Assembly: GCA_027307235.1 (NCBI GenBank)
Contig: DAHUXH010000016.1
Location: 1 to 64,000 of the forward strand
Direction: 5' to 3'
DNA length: 64,000 nucleotides
From: Vulcanimicrobiota bacterium
Lineage (GTDB): Bacteria > Vulcanimicrobiota > Vulcanimicrobiia > Vulcanimicrobiales > Vulcanimicrobiaceae
Each line of letters begins with the position of its first letter. Within the stretch, counting starts at the first letter, position 1. The translations under genes were made by a program, and so were the position numbers. Below are positions 28,485 to 37,204 of this stretch, in pieces. The notes beneath the pieces are model-generated. The model saw only the letters and a program-made list of their open reading frames with translations. It was not told the DNA's origin and did not search any database.

Positions 28485-29054
28485 TTGGCGCAGCAGGTCG
28501 CGCCGCGCATCGTCGTCGGCCTCGGGAACCCCGGAAACGAATATTCGAACACGCGCCACAACGTCGGCTTCATGGTCGTCGACGAAGTGGCGCGCCGTTT
28601 TGGCATCGAGAGTTTCAAGAAGAAAGATAACGCGCTGCAAGCCTACGATGCGCAGCGGCGTCTCGTGCTGGTTAAACCGCTCTCGTTCATGAATCTCAGC
28701 GGCGCGCCCGTGCGCCTGATCGCGTCCTGGTACCGCACGCCGCCCGAAGACCTCCTGGTCGTCTATGACGACATGGACATCGCCTTCGGCACGCTGCGCA
28801 TGCGCGCATTCGGCGGCCACGGCGGCCACAACGGCATGCGCTCCGTCATCGCCACGATGGGCGACCGCTTCCCGCGCCTGCGAGTCGGCGTCGGGCGCCC
28901 GGAACGCGAGAGCATCGACCACGTGCTCAGCCCATTTTCAACCACCGAACGCGATCGACTGCCAGTCATCATCGCCGCCGCATCCGACGGCACCGAACTA
29001 CTGCTCAACGACGGCATCGAACGCGCCATGCAATTCATCAACACCTGGTCTTAA
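28485..29054 (+). CDS. pth: Peptidyl-tRNA hydrolase
   Basis: This 189-residue esterase recycles peptidyl-tRNA released by stalled ribosomes. It has GLGNPGNEYSNTRHNVGFMVVD with the catalytic His, PLSFMNLSG, VYDDMDIAFG with the catalytic Asp and GGHGGHNGMRS. The start is TTG directly after the rplY stop codon. It is the last gene of the operon; the AT-rich insertion with the SRA-HNH gene begins immediately downstream. Confidence 0.96.
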   Translation: MAQQVAPRIVVGLGNPGNEYSNTRHNVGFMVVDEVARRFGIESFKKKDNALQAYDAQRRLVLVKPLSFMNLSGAPVRLIASWYRTPPEDLLVVYDDMDIAFGTLRMRAFGGHGGHNGMRSVIATMGDRFPRLRVGVGRPERESIDHVLSPFSTTERDRLPVIIAAASDGTELLLNDGIERAMQFINTWS

Positions 29055-29107
29055 TTCGTACTTGCCCTAACCAATCACCGAGCCGCCAAAAAAGCGAACG
29101 GTTGGCT

Positions 29108-29821
29108 TCATTCTATCTTCGCGCTTTTCTGTAAATTGTGTTTGCTGCAAAGAAGTCTAATATTTTCAGGCGTCAAAGACGAGCCACCCCGAGAGAATGG
29201 CAAATCATGGTCGTAATGTAAATGTTCCTTGGAATCGCAGAGAACGCATTTGCCCTGGTCCCGTTTATACACGTGAAGCTTCACCCATGACGGTATGAGC
29301 CGACGGTGGGCGGCCTCTGTATCCGAGGGCGCGTCGAAATCTTCTTCGCTCTCCACTGCCACCAATTTGAACTTAAGAACCTTACGATGGCCGTTATCCT
29401 GTATCCACGCATCGACTAAGTGAAAGACACCATTGTACGACCAAATATTTGGCTTGATTTTCTCGTAGACTCGAACACGGCGCGGGTGCGCTTTACCGTT
29501 CACAAATGCTTTAGCAGCAGCATAGAATTTTCCATTTTCAGTGGCCCCACCGGATGAACGAGCCAAGGGCTGGTCAACCGTCTTTGGGTTGACTTCACCG
29601 CTCTTCGGCACGTCATGACCCTCGTAAATTATCGTGCTACCGTCGTCCAATGCTTCATCTTCGTATGGCGCATTGGGCCTCAGTGACATTAGAATTACCG
29701 AGTGGTTACCATGAACCTGATAATTCATCCCTTGCTGCAGATTTCGACCTTCACGATGGCACATCTCTGAATGCGAAAGAATATCAAGCATGTCAACTTC
29801 AACACCCAACGTGGCGAGCAT
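29108..29821 (-). CDS. SRA-like/HNH endonuclease, probably modification-dependent
   Basis: This 237-residue protein joins two domains. Residues about 5-150 resemble the SRA (YDG) fold that flips modified cytosine: GNHSVILMSL, an acidic DDGSTIIYEGHD strand, LARSSGGATENG and RRVRVYEKIK...WSYNGVFHLVDAW. The C-terminal HNH nuclease has CVLC, YDHDLPFSRGG and LLCSKHN. Such SRA-HNH proteins cut DNA with 5-methylcytosine or 5-hydroxymethylcytosine (established for related families). ATG 29821 is preferred; the frame can also start at TTG 29902. The segment is clearly AT-richer than both neighbours, so recent transfer is likely. Confidence 0.82.
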   Translation of the reverse strand: MLATLGVEVDMLDILSHSEMCHREGRNLQQGMNYQVHGNHSVILMSLRPNAPYEDEALDDGSTIIYEGHDVPKSGEVNPKTVDQPLARSSGGATENGKFYAAAKAFVNGKAHPRRVRVYEKIKPNIWSYNGVFHLVDAWIQDNGHRKVLKFKLVAVESEEDFDAPSDTEAAHRRLIPSWVKLHVYKRDQGKCVLCDSKEHLHYDHDLPFSRGGSSLTPENIRLLCSKHNLQKSAKIE

Positions 29822-30005
29822 CCGATTGTCGTTGTGATAACTGCACACGAAAGCACGCGCTTGCGATGGCCCGAGCAAACGCAACCGCCAGCAATTTTGC
29901 AAGAAGCGCCATCAACGTCAGGCTCCGCCAACTCTTTTTGGCAAGAAAAGAACCGCCACCTTTCTTTATGAGATTGGTAAAGAACGCAACTTCTTCCCGC
30001 TTGAT

Positions 30006-30851
30006 TTAAACGTCGCGGGTGGCAAAATTGCGGGAGGCGATGGCGATGACGGCGGCAATCCATAGGAGCGTCCATGCGTCCATCGCGGGCGGCGGCGGCG
30101 CTTCCACGAAGAATGGGCCAGGCCAGGTTCTTCCGTGCAGCGCGGCCACCATCGCGACCGGTTCGAGGCGGTAGTTCGCGGCGCGCCACATTGCGTCCGA
30201 TGGAAAGATCAGTTGCGAGATTGTGCCGACGTTCTGCAGCCAGCCGGTGTGATAGTAGTTGCCCAAACTGCTCGCCACCCCGCTGATGCGGGCGAGCGCG
30301 AAACATCCGATCGCGATCACGCTGCTCGCGATCATCGATAAGCGCGAACTCAATGCCAGCGCAAGCACCAGCACCGCGACCGTCGAAAGCGCGAGATAGA
30401 TCACCACGAGAAACGGATGCGGCGGGATGTATCCGGTCGCCCAGCGCACGACGACGAACTCGAGCCCTGCCGCGAATCCCGCATAAGCGCACATCAGCAC
30501 GATCAGACCGAGCGCCTTGCCCACGACCACCGACGTGCGCGAGATTGGGCGCGTGAGGACCGGCAACAAAACGCCCGACTCCACATCGCTCGCAAGTGAC
30601 GGCGCGGCGATCAGCGTCGCGGCGAATGCCAGGACGAAGCTGAACATGTAGGCGATCAAAATTACCAACACCGACGCGATCGATTTCACCTCGACGGTCG
30701 AGATGAGATGATGATGGCGATCGGTGAGGAAGGGCAGCCGGAAGAATCCCCAGCCGGTGAGCGCCACCAGCGCTAGTGTCGCGAGGATCGCGGCGAGCAC
30801 GAAACGCCGCCGCACCAATTCGCGCAACGTGAGCAACACGATCTCGGTCAT
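30006..30851 (-). CDS. ABC-2 type transporter permease
   Basis: This 281-residue protein has six hydrophobic helices in the ABC-2 pattern: an N-terminal helix (RRRFVLAAILATLALVALTG), then the segment LASDVESGVLLPVLTRPISR, which couples the permease to its ATPase, then further helices. The ATG overlaps the stop of the ATPase gene (ATGA at 30848-30851). Together they form an exporter of unknown cargo, placed at the end of the sigma/anti-sigma operon. The longer frame to 31154 is antisense-like and rejected. Confidence 0.9.
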   Translation of the reverse strand: MTEIVLLTLRELVRRRFVLAAILATLALVALTGWGFFRLPFLTDRHHHLISTVEVKSIASVLVILIAYMFSFVLAFAATLIAAPSLASDVESGVLLPVLTRPISRTSVVVGKALGLIVLMCAYAGFAAGLEFVVVRWATGYIPPHPFLVVIYLALSTVAVLVLALALSSRLSMIASSVIAIGCFALARISGVASSLGNYYHTGWLQNVGTISQLIFPSDAMWRAANYRLEPVAMVAALHGRTWPGPFFVEAPPPPAMDAWTLLWIAAVIAIASRNFATRDV

Positions 30852-31759
30852 GACTCCTCGACCATCTCCAAAAAGCGTTCTTCGAGCGTCTGCGCGATCG
30901 GCTCGACGGCGTAGATACGCGCGCCGGAATCGGCGAGCGCCCACACGAGGTCGGGAATGCGGTCGCGATCGACGCCGAACACGACAATTGCACCGGTCTC
31001 TTCGCGAAGTTCTCCAAACGGTGCGAGCGTGGCCGTCAGCGCGATACCGTCCGCGACGGCACGGATACGCACGCCGACCTCCGCTCCGGCGATCTGCGCG
31101 AGCGATCCGTCCGCGATCACGCGACCTTTGCGGACGATCGCCACGCGATCGCACACCTGCTCCACCTCGGTGAGCAGATGCGAGTTCAAAAACACGGTGG
31201 TGCCGCGTTCCTTGAGACGGCGCATCAACGCACGAACGTCATGGCGTCCGACCGGATCGAGCGCGGACGTGGGTTCGTCGAGAATCACGAGTTCCGGATC
31301 GCCAAGCAGCGCCACGCCGATGCCCAGGCGTTGCTGCATGCCTTTTGAATAGGTTGCCACGCGATCGTCGGCACGTTCGGTCAAACCGACCAGGTCGAGC
31401 ACGCGCGCGATCTCCGCTTCCCGCTCGCTGCGCGGCATGCCCATGAGGCTCGTGTGAACGCCGAGGACTTCGCGTGCGGACAACCATTCTTGATACCGAA
31501 ACAACTCGGGCAGATAACCGACGCGACGGCGCGCCGCACGATCGCCGAGCGGCATGCCGAGCAGCGTTCCCTGACCGCCGCTCGGATGCACCAGCCCGAC
31601 GAGCATCTTGACCGACGTGGTCTTCCCCGCCCCGTTGGGGCCCAAAAAGCCGAAGATCTCCCCGCGCTCGACTCGCAGCGACAGATCGGCGAGCGCGGTT
31701 ACATCACCGAAGCGTTTTGCGAGATGCGAAACCTCGATGGCGGCGTTACTTGAGATCAT
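30848..31759 (-). CDS. ABC transporter ATP-binding protein
   Basis: This 303-residue ATPase has Walker A GPNGAGKTT (about 40-48), a Q loop, signature YSKGMQQRLG, Walker B LVILDEPTSALDP and the switch His in LNSHLL. The C-terminal 80 residues form a small regulatory domain of the CcmA/NatA type. It overlaps the anti-sigma gene upstream by 14 bases and the permease downstream by 4, so the four genes sigma, anti-sigma, ATPase and permease are one transcription unit. Confidence 0.94.
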   Translation of the reverse strand: MISSNAAIEVSHLAKRFGDVTALADLSLRVERGEIFGFLGPNGAGKTTSVKMLVGLVHPSGGQGTLLGMPLGDRAARRRVGYLPELFRYQEWLSAREVLGVHTSLMGMPRSEREAEIARVLDLVGLTERADDRVATYSKGMQQRLGIGVALLGDPELVILDEPTSALDPVGRHDVRALMRRLKERGTTVFLNSHLLTEVEQVCDRVAIVRKGRVIADGSLAQIAGAEVGVRIRAVADGIALTATLAPFGELREETGAIVVFGVDRDRIPDLVWALADSGARIYAVEPIAQTLEERFLEMVEES

Positions 31760-32753
31760 TGGCCAACGCGAGAATCGCAGACTCCGTCATCGGACCGCCG
31801 AGCATGTAGAGCATGCCGTTCTTCTGCCAGATCACTCCGGCACCGAGCCCGGTTTGATCGCCGACCGCAAGTCCTTGCACCCCATCGACCTGGACTTTCG
31901 TCGCCGTCTCCTTGTTGATCTGCACCGGAATCGGCAATGTTTGCGACGGATCGCTGAGCGCGCGAATCTGCACGGCGAGGTCGGCCGGAACGTTCGGCAG
32001 CGCGAGCAGGTAGTTCTCAACGTCTGCCACGCTCGCTCCGTTCGACGTCATCTTGGGTGCTTTCACCTGCGCGAACACGAGGGCGTTCTTCAGCGCCGGT
32101 CCGTCTTTTTCGTCCTTCGATTGCTGCGGCAAGCTGCCGAACACGGTCACTAATCCTGGACCAACGATCGCGTGAATCGTCGTTCCATCCAATCCGGCCG
32201 GCATCGGCGGCAAGTGCCGATGGAAGCGCTTTTCGAACGCGGCGGCTTTCGCCGCGCTGAACCGGAACGACGAGTCGGCGAGCGGGATCACGCGGTAGTG
32301 AGCCTGCGATTGCAGCCCATCCGGCACATGCGTGATCATGCGCGGCGCGAAACCGATCATCGATTGCGCTTGCTGCACGCTTGCCACGTTCACGGCGCCC
32401 CGTTTCCGATACACGTGAATGGAACCGAAGTCGTTGGCGTGAGGCATCAGGCGCATCTGCTCTTGATCAATGCTGGTCACCGCAATCGGCGCGACGTCCT
32501 TGGCTTGGAAGATCGTCAGCAACTGCCGCGCGAAACCGCCGAGCGGCGTGAAGACGATCAGCGCCGCCACCGCAGCAGCGCACGTAAGGCCCACCAAGCC
32601 TGAATAGATCGAACGCCTGCGCGTGGCGGTATCCCCATCGATGCGCGCGTGAACGCGCAGCAACGCCGCATCGACGTCGAGCGGTCCAGGATCGCCCCCG
32701 AGCAGCCGCTCGACGAGCGGATCGGCATTCCCACGATCATGATTGAATGGCAC
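31746..32753 (-). CDS. Membrane-anchored anti-sigma-like protein
   Basis: From GTG 32753 (strong AAGGAGAT ribosome site) this is 335 residues: a cytoplasmic N-terminus of about 45 residues, one membrane helix (about 55-75, GLVGLTCAAAVAALIVFTPLG) and a 250-residue outer domain without catalytic motif. The start overlaps the sigma factor gene by 17 bases. Position and topology suggest it holds the ECF sigma at the membrane, but no zinc-binding anti-sigma motif (HxxxCxxC) is visible, so this is inference. The outer domain may sense an envelope or substrate signal. Confidence 0.7.
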   Translation of the reverse strand: MPFNHDRGNADPLVERLLGGDPGPLDVDAALLRVHARIDGDTATRRRSIYSGLVGLTCAAAVAALIVFTPLGGFARQLLTIFQAKDVAPIAVTSIDQEQMRLMPHANDFGSIHVYRKRGAVNVASVQQAQSMIGFAPRMITHVPDGLQSQAHYRVIPLADSSFRFSAAKAAAFEKRFHRHLPPMPAGLDGTTIHAIVGPGLVTVFGSLPQQSKDEKDGPALKNALVFAQVKAPKMTSNGASVADVENYLLALPNVPADLAVQIRALSDPSQTLPIPVQINKETATKVQVDGVQGLAVGDQTGLGAGVIWQKNGMLYMLGGPMTESAILALANDLK

Positions 32754-33273
32754 GTTCGATCTCCTTCTTGAAAGCATGTCTCGCGCGAGCGAGCCGCATT
32801 CCGATCTGCGCATCGTCGATGTTTAGCGTTTGCGCGATTTCTTGATAGGTGGCGCCTCCGTACCGCAGCGCAAGCAACTCGGCATCTCGCGTCGCAAGCC
32901 GCGACATCGCGACGCGCACCAACAGCCGCTCGTGCGCGTGATCGAGCGCAACGGAAGGATCGGAAAGCGACGCATCGTTTGCGCGCAGTGCATGCGCGAG
33001 CCGGAAGTCCATCAATTCCCGCTCGATGCGGCGGCGACGCGAACGAACGACGTTGAGCGCGCGATGCACCGCCGCGACGTGCAGCCATCCGGACGCACCC
33101 GGCCGTTCGTGACGGCGGGCTCGCGCGCACTGCGCGAACACGTCCTGAGCGACGTCCTCGGCCTCGTTGCGATCGCCGAGCACACGATACGCAGCCGACA
33201 CCACCCGGCGGTACTCGGTCGCGAAGAGCAGGTCGAAGGGCTGCGGTGCGATGGCGACGGCTACTGCGGCCAT
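32737..33273 (-). CDS. ECF-type RNA polymerase sigma factor
   Basis: This protein of about 178 residues has region 2 (FDLLFATEYRRVVSAAYRVLGDRNEAEDVAQDVF) and region 4 (a helix-turn-helix with LALRYGGATYQEIAQTLNI and a following RLARAR). There is no region 1 or 3, so it is an extracytoplasmic function sigma factor. I prefer ATG 33273; ATG 33315 would add 14 residues. It leads the operon with the anti-sigma-like protein and an ABC exporter, a usual way to autoregulate such a module. Confidence 0.88.
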   Translation of the reverse strand: MAAVAVAIAPQPFDLLFATEYRRVVSAAYRVLGDRNEAEDVAQDVFAQCARARRHERPGASGWLHVAAVHRALNVVRSRRRRIERELMDFRLAHALRANDASLSDPSVALDHAHERLLVRVAMSRLATRDAELLALRYGGATYQEIAQTLNIDDAQIGMRLARARHAFKKEIERAIQS

Positions 33274-33373
33274 CGGAGGCTTTCTCTCCGGTCCATGTTC
33301 ACTCTGCACCGCCATGAGACAAAATGTAACATGCCCGGCGTTATTGGATGAGAAAGGCCACCCGAATACCAAG

Positions 33374-34069
33374 ATGGAGAAGATGCTTCGAGCAGCGGAT
33401 TTCAGCGGAAAATCGTTCGTCCTGCGGATCGACGAGCCGGCGGTCAGTGACAGCGCGTCGACCCTGGTCGAAGACCTGCGCATGCTGATGGACGCAGGCG
33501 TGCGGCCGGTCGTCGTCGCGCCGACCCACGAGTGCGCCCGCGCGCTCGTTCGCGCCGTCAACCGGACCGACAACCGCGCCGTCGGGCTCTCCGGCGCCGA
33601 CGCGGCGCTGCTCCCCGGAACGCCGGCTGGCATCGCGACCGTCCAAGCCGGGATCCTCGACACGCTAGCCGACGCGGGCTATGTCCCCGTCGTCGAGCCC
33701 ACCGCCTTTTCAGCGTTCGGCGCCGCCGACTATGCGATCGTGGCTGACGACGTCGCCTGCGCGATCGCGGCCGCGACCTCCGCGGTGCGCGCACTCTTCT
33801 TCGACGCGCACGGCGGCGTCGTCGATCCCGATTCACACGCCGTATTCGATGAACTCACGCCCGCCGAAGCCCTGACGCTCGCGCAGGACGCCCGCATTCC
33901 GTTCGACCTGCGCGCAACCGCGCGGGCGGCGGCACTCGGTGTTCGTCGCGGCGTCACCGCCGCGCAGATCGTCAGCGGGCGCGTGGCACATGTGGCAGTA
34001 GTAGAACTGATGACGGCGCGGCATCTGGGCACGCAGATCAGTTCTTCGCTGCGTCTGCTCCCGAACTGA
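33374..34069 (+). CDS. Amino-acid-kinase-like protein lacking phosphate-binding motifs
   Basis: This 231-residue protein follows the acetylglutamate kinase fold: two early strands, the segment GLSGADAALL, then LADAGYVPVVEP, a DYAIVADDVACAIAAA helix and LFFDAHGGV. In active kinases the first strand ends in KxGG and the second in GGG or HGGG; here they read LRIDEP and VVVAPTHE, so both glycine-rich phosphate loops are missing. It is probably inactive or regulatory. ATG 33374 is used; it is divergent from the sigma operon. Family assignment is from the middle segment and is moderate. Confidence 0.65.
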   Translation: MEKMLRAADFSGKSFVLRIDEPAVSDSASTLVEDLRMLMDAGVRPVVVAPTHECARALVRAVNRTDNRAVGLSGADAALLPGTPAGIATVQAGILDTLADAGYVPVVEPTAFSAFGAADYAIVADDVACAIAAATSAVRALFFDAHGGVVDPDSHAVFDELTPAEALTLAQDARIPFDLRATARAAALGVRRGVTAAQIVSGRVAHVAVVELMTARHLGTQISSSLRLLPN

Positions 34070-35336
34070 CGCACGCCGCTCGCACGCCGCCGGCATCGGC
34101 GATGCGCTGTGCGATCGACTGCGTGTGCAGCAAGAACACCCGTTCAAACCATCCTGGACACACCGACTCGAGCGATTGATCCGCCGTGCGAACGGCAAGG
34201 CGAACGGCCGCAGCGCGATCGCCGCTCATGCGTAACGCATAGGCGTTGGCCTCCGCGTCGAGTTTGCGCGAATACCAGGCGTCGCCGGGTTCGACGACCA
34301 GATAGAATATCGCCAACAGCGCGCCGACCATCGCAAGGCGCGAGAGCGCGTCGTCGTCCCGGCGAAACCCGACGCGATCGGCGACGAACACCGCCAGCGC
34401 CGCGCCGACGATCACCAAAAGCGCATCCATCAGCGCGCGCCGCTCGATCGCGTTCACGGCAAACATGCCGAAGTCGTGGGCCAGCGCGAAGACGACTTCG
34501 CCGGGCGTGGCGGCCGCGAGCATCGTGTCCGAAACGATCGCACGCCGCGTTGCGCCGATGCCGTCGGCGTACGCGATGTCGGCAGTCGAGCGCGCCGCCC
34601 GCGCCTCAACATAGATGGGAATGTTGGAAAATCCGGCACGTTGCGTGAGCGCAGCGACGCGCGTCTCGAGCGACGTGTCGAACGCTATCGTGCTAAAGCG
34701 CGTCATGACCGGCGCGAACACCGCCGGATTCATCCAGGCGATCAGCAGATAGACCGCCACGACGGATGCGGCGGTGTAGACGTACCACAGCCGCGTGCGA
34801 TCGACCAGCCACAGCACGACCGTGCAGACGATCGCCATGACGAGCATCGCGGCCAGCATCTGCACGAACCAATCGAACACCCATGACGGCGCGCGCTGCG
34901 TCGACAATTCCATGACCCGCGTGACGCGGTACTCGTAGAAATACGCGGGCAGTGCGGCGCATTTCGCGATGGCAGCAAGCGAAGCGCCGAAGATCGGACG
35001 GACGAGCGCCTCTCGTTTCAGGCGGCCGCGCAGACGATCGCGCCAGCGAGCGGCTCCACCGGAGCGCCAGAACCACAGCAGCGCTCCCGCCTCGAACAGC
35101 ACGCCAAGCAGCCAGCCCGGTCCGCTCCAACCCACAAAACGCGCGGCGGCGGCCTGACGGTCGGCATCGACGAGCACGTCCGGCGCGGTCGTGAGCAGAT
35201 GCGCGGCGGGCATCCGCGTGACGATGCGATCCAGCGCGTTGGGACGATCGGCTGCGCGCGCGAATGCCGGCGGTGCCGCAAGCAGTATCGCACATGCGAG
35301 GAGCGCGCGAAAAAAGAGCGCCGCGCTGCGCGTCAT
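34038..35336 (-). CDS. M48/Ste24-like membrane protein with a degenerate zinc site
   Basis: This 432-residue protein has a signal-like N-terminal helix and then the layout of CAAX-protease-type M48 peptidases, with four or more membrane helices. The site that should be HExxH reads HDFGM (287-291), and the usual glutamate ligand segment reads RKLDAEANAYAL, so all three zinc ligands except the first His are changed. It is most likely a pseudo-peptidase. The ATG overlaps the thyX stop (ATGA). Its 3' end overlaps the convergent kinase-like gene by 32 bases. Confidence 0.8.
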   Translation of the reverse strand: MTRSAALFFRALLACAILLAAPPAFARAADRPNALDRIVTRMPAAHLLTTAPDVLVDADRQAAAARFVGWSGPGWLLGVLFEAGALLWFWRSGGAARWRDRLRGRLKREALVRPIFGASLAAIAKCAALPAYFYEYRVTRVMELSTQRAPSWVFDWFVQMLAAMLVMAIVCTVVLWLVDRTRLWYVYTAASVVAVYLLIAWMNPAVFAPVMTRFSTIAFDTSLETRVAALTQRAGFSNIPIYVEARAARSTADIAYADGIGATRRAIVSDTMLAAATPGEVVFALAHDFGMFAVNAIERRALMDALLVIVGAALAVFVADRVGFRRDDDALSRLAMVGALLAIFYLVVEPGDAWYSRKLDAEANAYALRMSGDRAAAVRLAVRTADQSLESVCPGWFERVFLLHTQSIAQRIADAGGVRAACVSSGADAAKN

Positions 35337-35986
35337 GCAGGCGGTGACGCCGGCGCGTCGGATCGCCGCCAGTCCATCGCCTCGGCCACCAGCGGCAGCT
35401 GCTCGATGAAGATGTCGCGGATTTCTTGCGCGATCTGACGATGCTCCAGCTGCGTTCCGGGATCGGTGCGCAAATTGATGTAGTGAATCCAATCGCGCAC
35501 GGTGCCCTTCATGTAGATGGTCGTGCTCGATGCCATCGGGAGCAGAAACCGCGCTGATTCCTTTGCGATGCCGCGTTCCAAAGCTTCATCGTAATACTGC
35601 TGCGCGCGCCCGAATACGTCGTCCTGAGCGTGCATGAACCAGTCGATCGTCTCTTGCGGGAGATCGTCATGCGAAGACTGGCGGTTCTTCAGATCTTGCC
35701 GGCGCGGATGCACACGTTCGACTTCTTGCACCGCCGCGTAGCGCTGGCTGAATTCCTGAAAGTGAAACGACCGATGACGAATGATCTGCGCGCTGATGCC
35801 GCGCGTCGTCTTGATCTCCACGCACATGTCGGCCATCTCGAAGACCGACCAGTGCCCGTTGCGCAGACAGAAACGCAGCAACCCGGCGACGCTGGGGTTT
35901 TCCTGATTCTGCGGATTGCTCACACGCGCGCAAAAGCCCATGATGCGCTCGGCGTCGGGCGTTATCCAAACGAGTCGAACGGCCAT
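35333..35986 (-). CDS. thyX: FAD-dependent thymidylate synthase
   Basis: This 217-residue enzyme makes dTMP from dUMP with FAD, NADPH and methylene-tetrahydrofolate. The ThyX motif RHRSFHFQEFSQR (70-82) and SARFLLPMASST are diagnostic; the domain fills the protein. ATG 35986 (MAVRLVWI...) is preferred over the longer frame. No thyA is in the window. The stop overlaps the start of the M48-like gene. Confidence 0.95.
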   Translation of the reverse strand: MAVRLVWITPDAERIMGFCARVSNPQNQENPSVAGLLRFCLRNGHWSVFEMADMCVEIKTTRGISAQIIRHRSFHFQEFSQRYAAVQEVERVHPRRQDLKNRQSSHDDLPQETIDWFMHAQDDVFGRAQQYYDEALERGIAKESARFLLPMASSTTIYMKGTVRDWIHYINLRTDPGTQLEHRQIAQEIRDIFIEQLPLVAEAMDWRRSDAPASPPA

Positions 35987-36041
35987 GCGCCATTCTTCGC
36001 GACCGGCGGGCGAATCGCTTTTCTCCGGCCGCCGTATGCCG

Positions 36042-37148
36042 TCACGAATAGACGGCGAAGGTCCCCGGGTCGAGCGCAAAGGAGACACGGTCGCGTCCTG
36101 AGCGTTTGCTGTGATACATCGCGGCGTCGGCGAGTTCGAGCAATTCGCTCGCGCTGCGTGCATCGAAGGGGAACGCGGCGACACCCACGCTGGCGCTGAC
36201 CGCCGCATCGACGCCGAAATCGCATGCCCGTACCGCTTTGCAAAACGCCTGCGCGCGTTCGATCGCCACGCTCTTGGGAACATCGCGCACAATCGCGCAG
36301 AACTCGTCACCGCCGTTGCGTCCGACCAGATCGACGCCCGCGACGGTGTGCTCACTCAACAGCCGGGCCATGCGCTGTAACACCGCATCGCCGGCCGCAT
36401 GCCCGAACGTGTCGTTGACGCGCTTGAAGTGATCGGTGTCGATGAACCACAAGCACGCCATGAGGCTTGGCGAAAAGCGCGCCGCGGCGATCAGTTCGTG
36501 CAAGCGCTCGCGGAATGCGCGCGGCGTCAAGAGACCGGTGAGCGCGTCGAAGGTCGCCCGCCGCCGGTCGCGCTCGCGTTCGCGTGCCAGCGCCAGCGGC
36601 TCGGTCGCGTGCTCGACCAGCCGCACGACCTCTTCGACGTCGGCGACCGCACCGCTCGATGCCGCCAGATACACGACAGCGCACACGCCATCGGCATCGG
36701 CGAGCGGCACCGCGAGCGCGAAGCGATCGGTGGGCAACAGTGCCCGCGCGCCCTCCAAGCCGGCACGGCATCCGCGCGCCGCCGCGAGCGCCGGTATGGA
36801 GCGCGTCTCGGCGCGGTGCACGCGCATTCCGGCGCAGTGTTCGCCGCGCCCACCGCTCGTGAACGCGCAGCGCAGCTCATCGCCCTCCACCTCGAAGACC
36901 AGCATCGCATCGATGCCGGGTGCGATCGCCTGCAGCGAGCGCGCCAACGCCGCGTGCACAGCCTCGCACGATTCCATCGACGCACGCGTCAGGGCACGCA
37001 CAGCCGCGAGGATCGCCGCGTCGCCGCGTTCCAACTGCCGCGCGCGGGTGCGCTCGGCGCGCAGCCGGGAGCGCATGCGCGCCCCCCAAGCCGCCGCGAC
37101 GGCCGTGGATGTTCCGCCCATGCACGCCGCGATCCACCAGGTCTCCAT
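36042..37148 (-). CDS. Diguanylate cyclase with GAF-like domain
   Basis: From ATG 37148 this is 368 residues: one N-terminal membrane helix (about 4-22), a coiled linker, a GAF-like domain (about 45-185) and a GGDEF domain with NGGDEF (278-283) and DTDHFKRVNDTFGH. All catalytic positions are intact, so it should make cyclic di-GMP. No RxxD inhibitory site is seen before the GGDEF motif, so product feedback is probably absent. It is divergent from the TPR/ATP-grasp gene. Confidence 0.9.
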   Translation of the reverse strand: METWWIAACMGGTSTAVAAAWGARMRSRLRAERTRARQLERGDAAILAAVRALTRASMESCEAVHAALARSLQAIAPGIDAMLVFEVEGDELRCAFTSGGRGEHCAGMRVHRAETRSIPALAAARGCRAGLEGARALLPTDRFALAVPLADADGVCAVVYLAASSGAVADVEEVVRLVEHATEPLALARERERDRRRATFDALTGLLTPRAFRERLHELIAAARFSPSLMACLWFIDTDHFKRVNDTFGHAAGDAVLQRMARLLSEHTVAGVDLVGRNGGDEFCAIVRDVPKSVAIERAQAFCKAVRACDFGVDAAVSASVGVAAFPFDARSASELLELADAAMYHSKRSGRDRVSFALDPGTFAVYS

Positions 37149-37204
37149 CGTCAACCCGCTTATTCCCCCGCTCTGCGCAAATCGTGACATGTCGCGCGAG
37201 GGAA

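Noticed and set aside
29725-31017. 430-codon minus-strand frame spanning the SRA-HNH and ABC regions
   Set aside because: It crosses the composition boundary, lies in other frames of two clear genes and has no domain.
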